Positions 32,478 to 42,141 of a DNA stretch of 64,000 bases are shown here, piece after piece. Made by a program: the position numbers and the translations under genes. Origin of the DNA: Corylus avellana (lineage: Eukaryota; Streptophyta; Magnoliopsida; Fagales; Betulaceae). The notes beneath the pieces were generated by a model that worked only from the letters and a program-made list of their open reading frames with translations, was not told the origin of the DNA and searched no databases. The stretch spans positions 48,493,385 through 48,557,384 of the forward strand of contig NC_081541.1 in the NCBI RefSeq assembly GCF_901000735.1. The letters run 5' to 3'. How positions within the stretch are numbered: the stretch's first letter is position 1; every line of letters begins with the position of its first letter.

Positions 32478-34368
32478 ATGGGTGGGATAATAATGGGAGG
32501 GCAATGTTTCCCATTTGTGGCACATGTGATAAGAGGAAAATGGTTTGCGTTTTATGCAGCAATGATGGTGATGATCGGGTCGGGAACATCCTACGTCTTT
32601 AATCTCTACAACCAAACGATTCAAGATAATCTTGGATATGACGAAGTTGGAATGAGTACAATAGATTATTACAAAGTTGTTGGAACATGGCTGGCGGTTT
32701 TCAATGGCCTCATAGTTGAGCTCATACCAGCATGGTTTGGGCTCTTCCTCGGCGCAACCATGAACTTCGGCGGCTATTTTATGGCATGGCTTGCTGTCAC
32801 GAGATGGATTTCTCGCCCAAAAGTTTGGCAAATGTGCCTTTATTTGGCGGTGGCAACCAACTCTCCAAACTTTTCAGGCACAATAGCCATGGTCAATTCT
32901 ATCAACAACTTCCCGATGAATCGAGGTGTTATTATTGGTCTACTCAAGAGTCTGGTGGGGCTTAGCGGAGCTACCATGAGCCAACTTTACCATGGTATTG
33001 TTAAAACACTATTTATTCTGAAAGTTTAATTAGCTAATACGAACAAAATTAATTAAATTATTTAATTTATATTGATTCCCCTCATGCGGGAGTTTGAAAT
33101 ATTTTAATTGATTACTTAATTTATATTCTAACAGGTATATATGGAAATGATGCCAAGGATCTTATTCTTCTCTGTGCATGGCTCCCAGCCTCAGTATCAA
33201 TCATATTTATGTTCACAATTAGGAATATTGCGAAGATTGGAAGGCAACCCCACGAGCTCAAGGCGTTCCTTAATATCTTTTATTTAACCATTTTACTTGC
33301 CCTTTTTCTCATGGTCGTGATTTTGCTTGAGAAATACATGATTGATATGACACAAGCAGCAACCCATACAAAATGTGCCATTACCATGACTGTCACTACC
33401 TTGCTCCTCCTCCCGCTCATTTTTGTCGTTAAAGAAGAAGCTGCCATCTGGAAACGGGTAAATATTAAATCTTTATTTATTCTAAAAGTTTAAGCTCGTA
33501 ATTAAGAAATTATGGACTTAAATGATTTTAATTTATATTGTAGCAGGTAACGGTTGAGAAACTGCCACAAGTATCAATATTGCCTGCAGATTCTTCTTCT
33601 ATTCAGCCGAAAGAAAATTCTTTTGCAAATATCTTGATAAACAAACCAGAAAGAGGAGAAGACCACACCATTTTGCAAGCAATTCTAAGCGTAGACATGT
33701 TGTACATCTTACTAGTTACGCTATGTGGATACGGGCCAGCATTAACATTCATAGAACAGTTACGGCCCATTGGGGTGGCGCTTGAATATCACGAACGACT
33801 AATACAATCCATCATAACGCTAACAACTATATGGAATTATTATGGGAGGGTCTACTCTGGGTTTGTCTCTGAACTCTTGCTCACGAAATGGAAACTTTCC
33901 CGATCGATTATGATGTCAGTTATTCTTCTTCTGGAATGCAGTGGGTTAATCCTAGTGGCCTTCCCAAAAATCCCCGGCACATACTACGTGGCATCAGTGA
34001 TCATTGGGTTTTCATTTGGTTCACAAGTATCAATAAACTTGTCAATGACTTCTGAGTTATTTGGCCTCAAACACTATGCTACGTTTCTCAACTTTATACA
34101 AACCTTAGTTCCATTGAGCTTATATCTAATGAATACAAAGCTTACCAAAGTCCTTTATGCAAGAGAGGCAACCAAGTATATACCTCCGGGAATAGATCCA
34201 TCAACTTTGAAGGATCTCACTTGCACGGGACAACACTGTTTCATGGTACCCTTCTCCATTTTGGCTGCCATTGCTTTCATTGGAGCTCTTGTCTCTCTCC
34301 GATTTGCAAGGAAAACACGAGAATTTTACCAAGGTGACATATATAAACGGTTTAGATTTGCAACATAA
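32478..34368 (+). CDS. Nodulin-like (NFD4-like) MFS transporter, unit 2
   Basis: Three exons: 32478-32994, 33135-33457, 33547-34368. They join without a stop into 553 residues. All introns are GT-AG; intron 1 splits the Gly codon of YHG|IYGNDAK. The first half matches the Nodulin-like domain (PF06813 type): GKWFAFYAAMMVMIG, GTWLAVFNGLIVELIPAWFG, PKVWQMCLYLAVATN, NNFPMNRGVIIGLLKSLVG. The second half has the MFS-like repeat (LCGYGPALTFIEQLRPIG, WNYYGRVYSGF, LLLTKWKLSRSIMM, PGTYYVASVIIGFSFG). About 11-12 hydrophobic segments with a hydrophilic loop at about residues 280-320 (KLPQVSILPADSSS...KPERGEDHTI) fit a 12-TM carrier. Length is normal for the family. Substrate is unknown; an Arabidopsis relative (NFD4) is needed for nuclear fusion. 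A loop reading TGQIP in units 1 and 3 is TRWIS here. The C-terminus is conserved (REFYQGDIYKRFRFAT). Confidence 0.93.
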
Positions 34369-34638
34369 CAAATACGAGCTAGGGGTGATATGTATTAATT
34401 AAGAGGTTTTGAGATTAGAGCATAAAGGCAACAGAGACAGATCGATGGTTCAATCATCCTCTATTAATGGATGATAATGAGGTTCCAGGGAGGGAGGAAT
34501 AGAAAAAGAAGAAACACATGCTCAAAGAAGGGGATTGAAGATTTTTACTATATTAATGTACATTTTGATAAGCTATTGTATATTAATACCATATTGGTGA
34601 CAAAATATTTCAATAATATTCCATATTAGTTATTTTAA

Positions 34639-35065
34639 GGAAAAATTACAGTTTACCCCCCCAAAGTTGACAGCGTTTTTCAATTCGGACATCAAAGTTT
34701 TAATTTTTGCAATCCACCCCCACAAAGTTTCAATTTTTTTCAATTCGACCAATATCATCCCAAAATTCCCATATTGCCCCTGATTTGTTTTTAATTTTTT
34801 TATTTTTTATAAAAACGAAAACAAATTTAGGGGTGCAAAAATAACCAGATGACCAAAGGGGTGGCTACGGCCACCACGAATTTTTTTAAATTTTTTTTAT
34901 AAAAAATAAAAAAATAAAAATTAGGGGCAATATGGGAAGTTTTGGATAAAATTTGTCAAATTGCAAAAATTTGGAACTTTGGGAGGGTGGATTGCAAAAA
35001 TTGAAACTTTGGTGTTCAAATTGAAAAACTCTGTCAACTTTATGGGGGTAAACTGTAATTTTTCC
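34639..35065. mobile_element. MULE-like MITE downstream of unit 2
   Basis: 427 bp with long inverted ends (GGAAAAATTACAGTTTACCC / its complement at 35045-35065) and an exact 9-bp target duplication TTATTTTAA (34630-34638, 35066-35074). Units 1 and 3 keep the empty site. The centre contains GGGGTGGCTACGGCCACCAC, a GC-rich palindrome shared with the foldbacks at 37980 and 61196. Confidence 0.88.
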
Positions 35066-35074
35066 TTATTTTAA

Positions 35075-35333
35075 ATATACTAGGAATATTTTGTAATTAT
35101 GTAATTTTTGTATTTCCTTTGTCTTCTTGATCTTATTCAACTATAAAAAGAAGTTTTCACATATCAGAAATACAAGCTTTCTCAAGTTCTATTTTATCTG
35201 TCTGATCTTTTTCTTCAAAGACTATTCACAAATTGGGTTACAAGCATCATGTGATTAGCCAATTTGAAATTATTTTGAAGGGCTTTATTTTTTGAAGTGT
35301 TGTTCATTTGGATTTGATTAGATGTTTACTTTA
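35075..35333. other. Conserved far-3' block of the unit
   Basis: Matches 45720-45980 behind unit 3 (TATGTAATTTTTGTATTTCC, ACATATCAGAAATACAAGC, TGAAGGGCTTTATT). It shows that the duplicated unit extends at least this far. No gene. Confidence 0.6.
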
Positions 35334-35755
35334 GGAGAAACTTGACTTAATCTCCAAAAACTCTAAATTTAATGTATCGAACTTTACAAAATTTGCAATA
35401 GCACCCCTCTGTTAGGATTTTCTGTTAATCCTAATGGATGGATGAAAATTTTTCAAAATTCCCCTTTATTTTTTCCAGTTTTTTTTTTTTTTTTTTCTCT
35501 CTTTGTTTCACCTTTTCAAAATAATAATAATAATAATAACTATAATTTATGGGTAATTTTGTAATTTCATAAAGTTTACAGAGTTATAATGGTCAATTTA
35601 CCCTTTGACTATTTAATTTAAACCCAAACGAGAGGGGTGAGATTGCCAATTTTGTTGAAGTTTGATATTCTAAATTGAGAGTTTTAAAACTTTTAAGAGA
35701 GAAAGATTGCAAAAGCGATGAAATTTCAGGGGGCTTAGCCATGATTTGCAAACTA
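35334..35755. mobile_element. Foldback element related to 44500-45153
   Basis: Left arm GGAGAAACTTGACTTAATCTCC...GCAATAGCACCCCTCTGTT pairs loosely with right-arm sequence (GAGGGGTGAGATTGCCAATT...CAGGGGGCTTAGCC). Simple A/T runs and (AAT)n lie in the middle. No clean target duplication was found, so the ends are approximate. Confidence 0.5.
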
Positions 35756-36229
35756 ATATTTACTAAGCCTTTTGTAGGTCACCCATGTATAGAGTGAGAA
35801 AGTTCGCTAGGATGAAGACACCAAGTGAATGTCTCACATTTTTAGGAGAGGTTGGTCATTTAGATTATTGTTGGAGGCTATGGTTTTGTAATTAGTGATA
35901 TTTATGATTATAGTAATCTTAGATCATGTATTTTCGCTTCCTACTTATTTTACTCTATTTTGTCCGATGGGTGATACCATCAGCCAGTTACTAGTTAATT
36001 GATTTGGATGTATTGTCAATAACCCCTCCAAGATGGATCATGTTAGGTTTTTGAATTTGCTAATTCAGTTACAAAATAATTATGGATGCAAGTTATTTTG
36101 GTAACAATTTGATCAAGGAATAGTTGTAAAGGAATTCCCGAAAAGCTTGTTTGATGTACATACATACGAGACATCCAAAGAAGACCTAGAGGATGTGGTT
36201 AAACCTAACAAATCATAATAGAGAACCTA

Positions 36230-37070
36230 TATGATGTTAAATTTAATCAAATGCCTGAAATGTGACTGGACTAAAGAAGGAACTCCTTGGTTCCTTGTTA
36301 GATGGATCGTTAGGACGGGACACGTGATGCAACTGAAGAAGAAGCTCCTTAGTCTCCTATTAGATGCCTCATCAGGACGGACTTGTAATGAGGATGAGTT
36401 ACTTTTGTTCTTCACGTCATGACAAGACTCCTTTCTTGTTAAGACTTGGACATTTCTAGATCTCGGATTTGTGTATTTTGTTCATCACCTCTTAACATGA
36501 AATGAGTCTCGTTAAGATGCGATGAGTAAAATATTTTTCCTATAAAGGTTTCAAGTTAGACTTGGTGGGAAATTTTCTCTAATTAGTCTCAAAGGTTTCC
36601 TCCGAGCTGTGTGTCTCGTGACTTGGCTCTCAAGAGAGGACGTCGTAAAAGCTTCGGGCTATCCTTTTCTATTGGTGGTTTGATCGTCATTCCACAATAC
36701 ACAACTGTTCGCATTCTACGTCGTGAAAGAGTCTACTAAAAGGTTGGTGAGGAAATACACTCCATGAAAATGGTCGGCTAGGAAACAAGCAAGGAGCTTG
36801 CTCTTACAGAGTCTAGAGATTCTGAAGGATTGTGAGTATTTTCTACTATCTGTAATATAAATCTTCGTATAGTGATTTTCCATGTTTGGCTGCTCTGGAG
36901 TGGTTTTTCCCTTTAATTGGTTCAAATGATTTTCCACTTCGTCTATAAGTTTTGGTGTGGTGGTTGTGATATTTTAATTTCTACTGTGCATCATTAATTC
37001 TATGTTTGCATTATCAGTCTTGTTAATTTGGTGATTGGGGGCGAGACACAATCCTCATACTCCTTCAAAC
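36230..37070 (+). repeat. LTR-like block, inverted relative to 28193-28985
   Basis: Segments such as GAGACTCCTTT, CTCCGAGCTG...TCTCGTGACTTGGCTCTC, GCTTCGGGCTATCCTTTTCT and TTGGTGATTGGGGGCGAGAC are reverse complements of words at 28200-28900. The two blocks therefore form an inverted pair around unit 2. No coding frame. Probably a truncated LTR element. Confidence 0.5.
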
Positions 37071-37979
37071 ACTCTAAGAGAAATTTAATGCTCATGCTCT
37101 AAATCTTTAAAAACTTTCTCTTAGCACAATATAGTTTTTGCCCCCTTTGTTGCTTGGAAAAATCTTGCTTAGAAGAGCCATATATATAGGTAGCTAAGAA
37201 TTATGTTTCCTTGCTAAAAAAAGGAACCCTAATATGGAAAAACCGAGGCGGCGTTCGGACACCTAAAGACTCTATTTGAACGCATCTAGGGTTATGTAGA
37301 AATTCAAGCTGGAGTTGGGAACCCTAAAACAGCAACTGACAGCTTGCGTCCAGACGGACTAAATCCCCGTTCGGACGCAGCTAGGTTAAACAACTAATTT
37401 AACACATCTCGTTCGAATCCTCATCGAACAACCTTGAGAATGAAGCTCTCTGCTTTTAGAACTAGATGCTGCATGTTTGAACGGACTTGCGAAGAGAGCT
37501 CTCGACTTTTAGTACTTTTAGCTACACATTCGAATGGACTATGAACGGTCTTGCAAACTGAGCTCTCTGTTTCTAGTACTAACTGCTGCACATTCAAACA
37601 AGTTACAAACGATCTTGCGAACATGTAGCACTTGAAGTGGTACAAAGCCAAAATGTAAGAAGATAAAGTCTTGGAAGGTTTTGATCACCAAATTTAGCCA
37701 ACAAAAATATCTAACACTTATTGTGCCTGTGACGTAAGTGAATACATAGCAAGGTTATTGAGAATATCTAATTCAAAGTTAATACTTCCGAGAAGGATCA
37801 AATACTAGTGCAAAATTTCTTGGGCTTTTGTTGGTGATTTGAACGAGATGATGTAACCAATCACCCTATGACCTCTAGTCTAAAAAGGCTACTGCAACTG
37901 TGCATGTGCAATGATTTGCCTAGCTACGTGGGGTGCTTTTGAAGTGGATGCTAGGACCTAAATGTCAAAGGGTTAAATA
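37071..37979. other. Spacer with GTTCGGACG/CATTCGAACG words
   Basis: 37230-37640 repeats words like CGTTCGGACGC, CATTCGAATGG and CATTCAAACAAG, resembling the GAAC..TTC motif clustering at 22573-23260. It may be another LTR of a related family. No gene. Confidence 0.4.
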
Positions 37980-38638
37980 CCTAATAGGTTTTCTTTTTTT
38001 TATTATTTTTTATTTTTCTTAGGGTTTGATTTATGTCTTTATAATTTTGATAATAGACTAAATTAATTCTTTTGTTAGGTAATCGTTAATTGACCTAATA
38101 GAAATTTATGTGAACTAATTAAAAGTTGACACTTGACACTTGACATAAGTGGCCATGTCATCACTAATGACATAGCACCTAATTAAAATTTTTTATTTTT
38201 TTAAAAAATTAAAAATTAAAAATTAAAATTTTTTTTTTTTTTTTCAAAAAAAAAAAAATCGGGCACTCCCTTTGGCCACCAGATGGGGGTGGCCCAATTA
38301 CCCACTGAGGGTGGCTCAACCACCCCCAGTGGGTACTAGGGGTGGTTTCGGCCACCCTCAAATTTTTTTTAAAAAATATATAGATATATTTTTTAAATTT
38401 TTTTTTCAAAATAAAAAATTTAATTAGGTGCCATGTCATCACTGATAACGTGACCACTTATGTCAAGTGTCAACTTTTAATTGGTCCACATGGACTTCCG
38501 TTAAGTCACTAACGTTCAACTGACAGAATAACTAATTTGGTCTATTATTAAAATCACAGGAACCTCCTGTAATAAAAATCAAACCCTAAGAAAAAAAAAA
38601 AAAAAAAAAAAACCCAGTGGTCTGAGATATTCAACCCT
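37980..38638. mobile_element. Large foldback element with GC-rich palindromic core
   Basis: About 660 bp whose halves are near-reverse complements over roughly 250 bp each (left GACACTTGACATAAGTGG, GCCATGTCATCACTAATGAC; right GTCATCACTGATAACGTGAC, CCACTTATGTCAAGTGTC). Ends are GGGTTAAATA and TATTCAACCC. The core (38260-38360) is a run of GGGGTGGCC/ACCACCCC words inside A/T tracts. Any open frame across the core is a by-product of the repeat. Target duplication unclear. Confidence 0.7.
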
Positions 38639-38639
38639 A

Positions 38640-39003
38640 TTATAAGACTAAGGACACATTTGATACCAACGAATAAACCCAAAAGAATACCGATAGAAAC
38701 TGCATTCCATTTCACCTTCTTGTATTCTGGTAATATTCACTCCTATTTCTGAATAAGTAATCATCATTCCAGTTTACCAAAATTTCTCTAAGTATTGATT
38801 ATAAAGACAAAATTAAACATATGTTTAAGGACATTGACCAAAGCAATAATAAATCCTATGATTCAATTTGTAATGTTTGGATTAATAAAATTTCCTCACT
38901 TCCAAAGGGTTGAGGAAAAGAACAACAGTGCCAGTCTACCAAGGACATCGTCACATCAATGATATTTAAGTACTATTTGACACAATGATGGACCAATTAA
39001 TCA
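38640..39003. other. Far-3' block of a tandem unit
   Basis: Matches 46010-46540 downstream of unit 3 (TTTCTCTAAGTATTGATT, AAAGACAAAATTAA, TCCTATGATTCAAT, GGGTTGAGGAAAAGAACA). No gene. Confidence 0.6.
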
Positions 39004-39208
39004 GAGAGTCATGATTCAGAGCACGCCTGGCGTGCTTCACTGTCAAATGATGGACCAATTAATCAGAGAGTCATGATTCAGAGCACGTCTGGCGTGCTTC
39101 AACAGTGAAGCACGCCAGGCTAAATTTTTTTTTTTTTCAAAAAAATTAAAATAATAAAATAATAATAAAATAAAAAATCACGGCCGGGCGTGCTCTATAT
39201 CTTTACCC
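39004..39208. mobile_element. Small TIR element with internal duplication and GCACGCCTGGCGTGC palindromes
   Basis: 205 bp between two ATTAATCA copies (38996-39003 and 39209-39216), with the empty site kept after unit 3 (AAATTAATCATCTATG, about 46536). It contains the 15-bp palindrome GCACGCCTGGCGTGC and close variants four times. A 62-bp tandem repeat at 38984-39107 includes its left flank. Confidence 0.65.
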
Positions 39209-39639
39209 ATTAATCAGGTATGTGGTTTTCTTTTTTTTATAAATGTGTTGAAGCTACCCTTGATGCAAAAATTTTTATGGGCTTTACTTTCTAGGACAAT
39301 AAATTGCTCTGAAGGCTAAGGCTTCGTTAGCTTTCACATAACATCTTTTCTAACAAAATTTCTTTCATATTTTCCAGTGTTTAGTACAACCAGAAATTGA
39401 GATTAAACTTTCTAGGGGCTTTGGGAACACGTTCATCGCAGTTACGAAATTCATTGTCAAATCTGGGAACAATACTTATTTTAAAATATAAAATAAAAAA
39501 TCTTAGGATTGGTTAAGATTGTCATGTCAAGATAGTTGTGGGATAAAACGTGATATGTAATGATAGAAAACATATTGTGAAAATATTAGAATTAAGAAAT
39601 AGACACAAAAATTTTACATTGTTCGGACACGTGATTTAA

Positions 39640-40242
39640 CATATCACATTATTCAATCCAAAAATGGAATAGTTATTAGTTTATTTGGTTAATTGCACTA
39701 TCATTTTTGGGAATACCAATATGATCTCTTACTGGGTATTTGGGAATATGAGTGTGAGAGTATGTGCTGTATTTCTCATATCTAACACATATAGCAAAAA
39801 GTCATTTTTTTTCTACAGGCACCCATAAAAAAACAAAAAAACATTCGTATTCATCTTCTGTGAGAGAGGAAATAATAGCACTATGGATGAGCTTGTCCTA
39901 ATGATACCATAATTGAAAGGCTGGAAGGAGAATACTCAGTACAGGTGTGGTAGAAATGAATTTCGGTGGCCATGGGACCCTATTGAAAGACTAAGAACTA
40001 ATTTGGGATTGCGATAGGAAATAAAGATTTTAAATTTCAAAAGAGTTTTATAAATAAATTCATTTTTAAGCCTTTCTTATAAATTTGTTTTGACTATTTT
40101 TATAGTAAAAAAAACATCAAATAAACACGTGCTTAACATGAAGAGAATTATGAAGTGATGGTAAGGGACCGATGAAGATGGAAGGGGGTGTTTGTTAAAC
40201 ACCCCAGTATTGTTCATTTTCCAGGACACTGTTCATGAATAA

Positions 40243-40277
<35 letters not shown>

Positions 40278-40770
40278 TTGGTATGGGAAAATGAAAAAAT
40301 GGTATTGAAAAGTAAAAAATTTTGTTTTATAGTGATTATTTTATTAGAATAGCAATAAAAAGTAAATGATGTGATATAAAAAAAATGAATGATTAGATAT
40401 AAAAGTGAGAATGTTTTTTTTGAAAAAAAATGAAGTGAATAGTGTGGTGGAGAATGAATAGTGCCAAGGTGTTTGACAAACACCCCCGGAATGTTGGAAA
40501 TCGGAGGAAAAGAATTGGAACTTGGGTTTACTGTTCTATTTATAGAAAAAATAGATATATAAATATTACAAACAACTTTACCAAGATATACGGGTTGTTA
40601 GAACTGAATATTTTGAATAGGATAAAAATTTCTTTCAAACTAGTTTGGAAGAAATATCCTCCAAATACATGAAATTTGTTATGATGTCATATATCAGATG
40701 AATCTTCAGATATATCTATGACATATTTTAAGTTTGACTTTGTCGATGAATCGAAACTGTCAGGTCAACA
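39640..40770. other. Promoter-only remnant of a further nodulin-like unit
   Basis: 39640-39790 (CCAAAAATGGAATAGTTATT, TCATTTTTGGGAATACC, GTATTTCTCAT) and 40520-40740 (GGGTTTACTGTTCTATTTAT, ATTACAAACAAC, TTTAAGTTTGACTTTGTCGA) follow the order of the upstream region before each gene. Then, instead of a start codon, the upstream region begins again (40780 on) and leads to unit 3. No coding piece lies between. An (AAT)n run lies at 40239-40276. Confidence 0.6.
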
Positions 40771-40779
40771 ACATTGAGA

Positions 40780-40838
40780 AAAATCTAAAAATATAATAGT
40801 TATTCTGTTATTCGGTTGCGCAATCATTTTTGGGAATA

Positions 40839-40874
<36 letters not shown>

Positions 40875-42141
40875 TTCTTATTGTGTATTTGGAAATGTGG
40901 GACTAAGAGTTTGTGTAGTATTTCTCATCTCTAAAAGTAATATAACAAAAAACCATATTTTTTTTTTTTTAAAAAAAAAAGCCTAAAGTCAAAGGTACCA
41001 CAATTGAAAGGCTGAAAGGAGAACGTACGCTTAACCATACAAATCATTTCCTTCAAGATAATGAACAATTTGGGTACATCAAACTAAGAATATATATGAA
41101 ATTGCGTTTGAAAATAAAGATTTTAAAGCTAAAAATAGTTGATTTAGAAAAATTTTATTTTTTAAGCTTTTCATAAGTGCATTTTGACCATTTTTAAGGG
41201 TTGTTTTAGAGTGCATTTGAGGGACCCAAAAGTGCGTTTAACACTCAAAAATTTTGTTTGAAGAAAAAGTGTAGTCATTTGGTAAAAAAACTTAAAAGCC
41301 CTTTAAAAGTTCAAAAAGCCTAAAAATAGAAAAAACATACTTTTGACAAAAACTTCATTTTTAAGCTTTTGCCAAAAAGCGTTTTTTAACTTAAAAACTC
41401 AATTTCTCAAACACAATCTCAAACAGGCTTTAGAATAGAAAAGAAATCAAATAAATACTTTTGGAGTTTTTTACCAATCAAACCAACTTTTTTGTTTGAT
41501 ACAACGTTGTTGAAGTACTAAAAATATTTTTTATTATAAGGCAATCTCAAACGCCTATTATCATGAGCAAGCTTAAACTTGAAGACAGAAATTTGGATGA
41601 GACGTGTGTCAGTGTGTGGTTTGGTTGTCATGAGTAATACTACAAGTTTCTCTTGTATCTCACTTGAGTCATCCAAGAATGATGTGGCTATTAAAATCAT
41701 TAAGTGATTGATCATTATTGAATTTTGATCAAATCATGATTTTAATAGGCACATTATTCTTAGAGGTACTCAAAAGGGACACAAGAAGGATTTGTAGAAT
41801 TATTTTGAGTGTTATACATACCATATAATCAATATTTGTTTGAAATTGAAACGTGTGTTTATTGTTCTATTTATAGAAAAAACAAAAAAGAACAAACAAA
41901 AATTACAAACAACATTATCGAAATACATGGAAATTTACAACTAACTATTTGGAATATTAAATTTAATCTATTATGATGTTATGCATCATTTGACTATTCA
42001 AATATATCTGTGACATATTTTAAGTTTGACTTTGTGGATGAGGATGAGAATTAAGCATCCTTATCTCCAATACTGAGCATACGAGTATATATATATACAT
42101 ATAAGCATTTATAAATTAAGATTGTTCAGAAAAACTAAGTA
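40780..42141 (+). promoter_or_regulatory. Upstream region of nodulin-like unit 3
   Basis: Shares the array's promoter blocks (TTCGGTTGCGCAATCATTTT, GTTTATTGTTCTATTTATAG, GACTTTGTGGATGAGGATGA) with units 1 and 2. It includes a (TA)n run at 40841-40872, a MITE at 41632-41807, and a TATA-like atatatatatacat about 40 bp before the ATG. Confidence 0.55.
41632..41807. mobile_element. MITE in the unit 3 promoter region
   Basis: Same element and position as 31971-32140 (GAGTAATACTACAAGT... / ...TTTGTAGAATTATT). The right flank gttatacat still resembles the gtcatacat target seen empty in unit 1. Confidence 0.7.

Noticed and set aside
38209..38457. Minus-strand frame of 82 codons
   Set aside because: It crosses the core of a foldback element, with poly-K/F ends from A/T tracts; not a gene.
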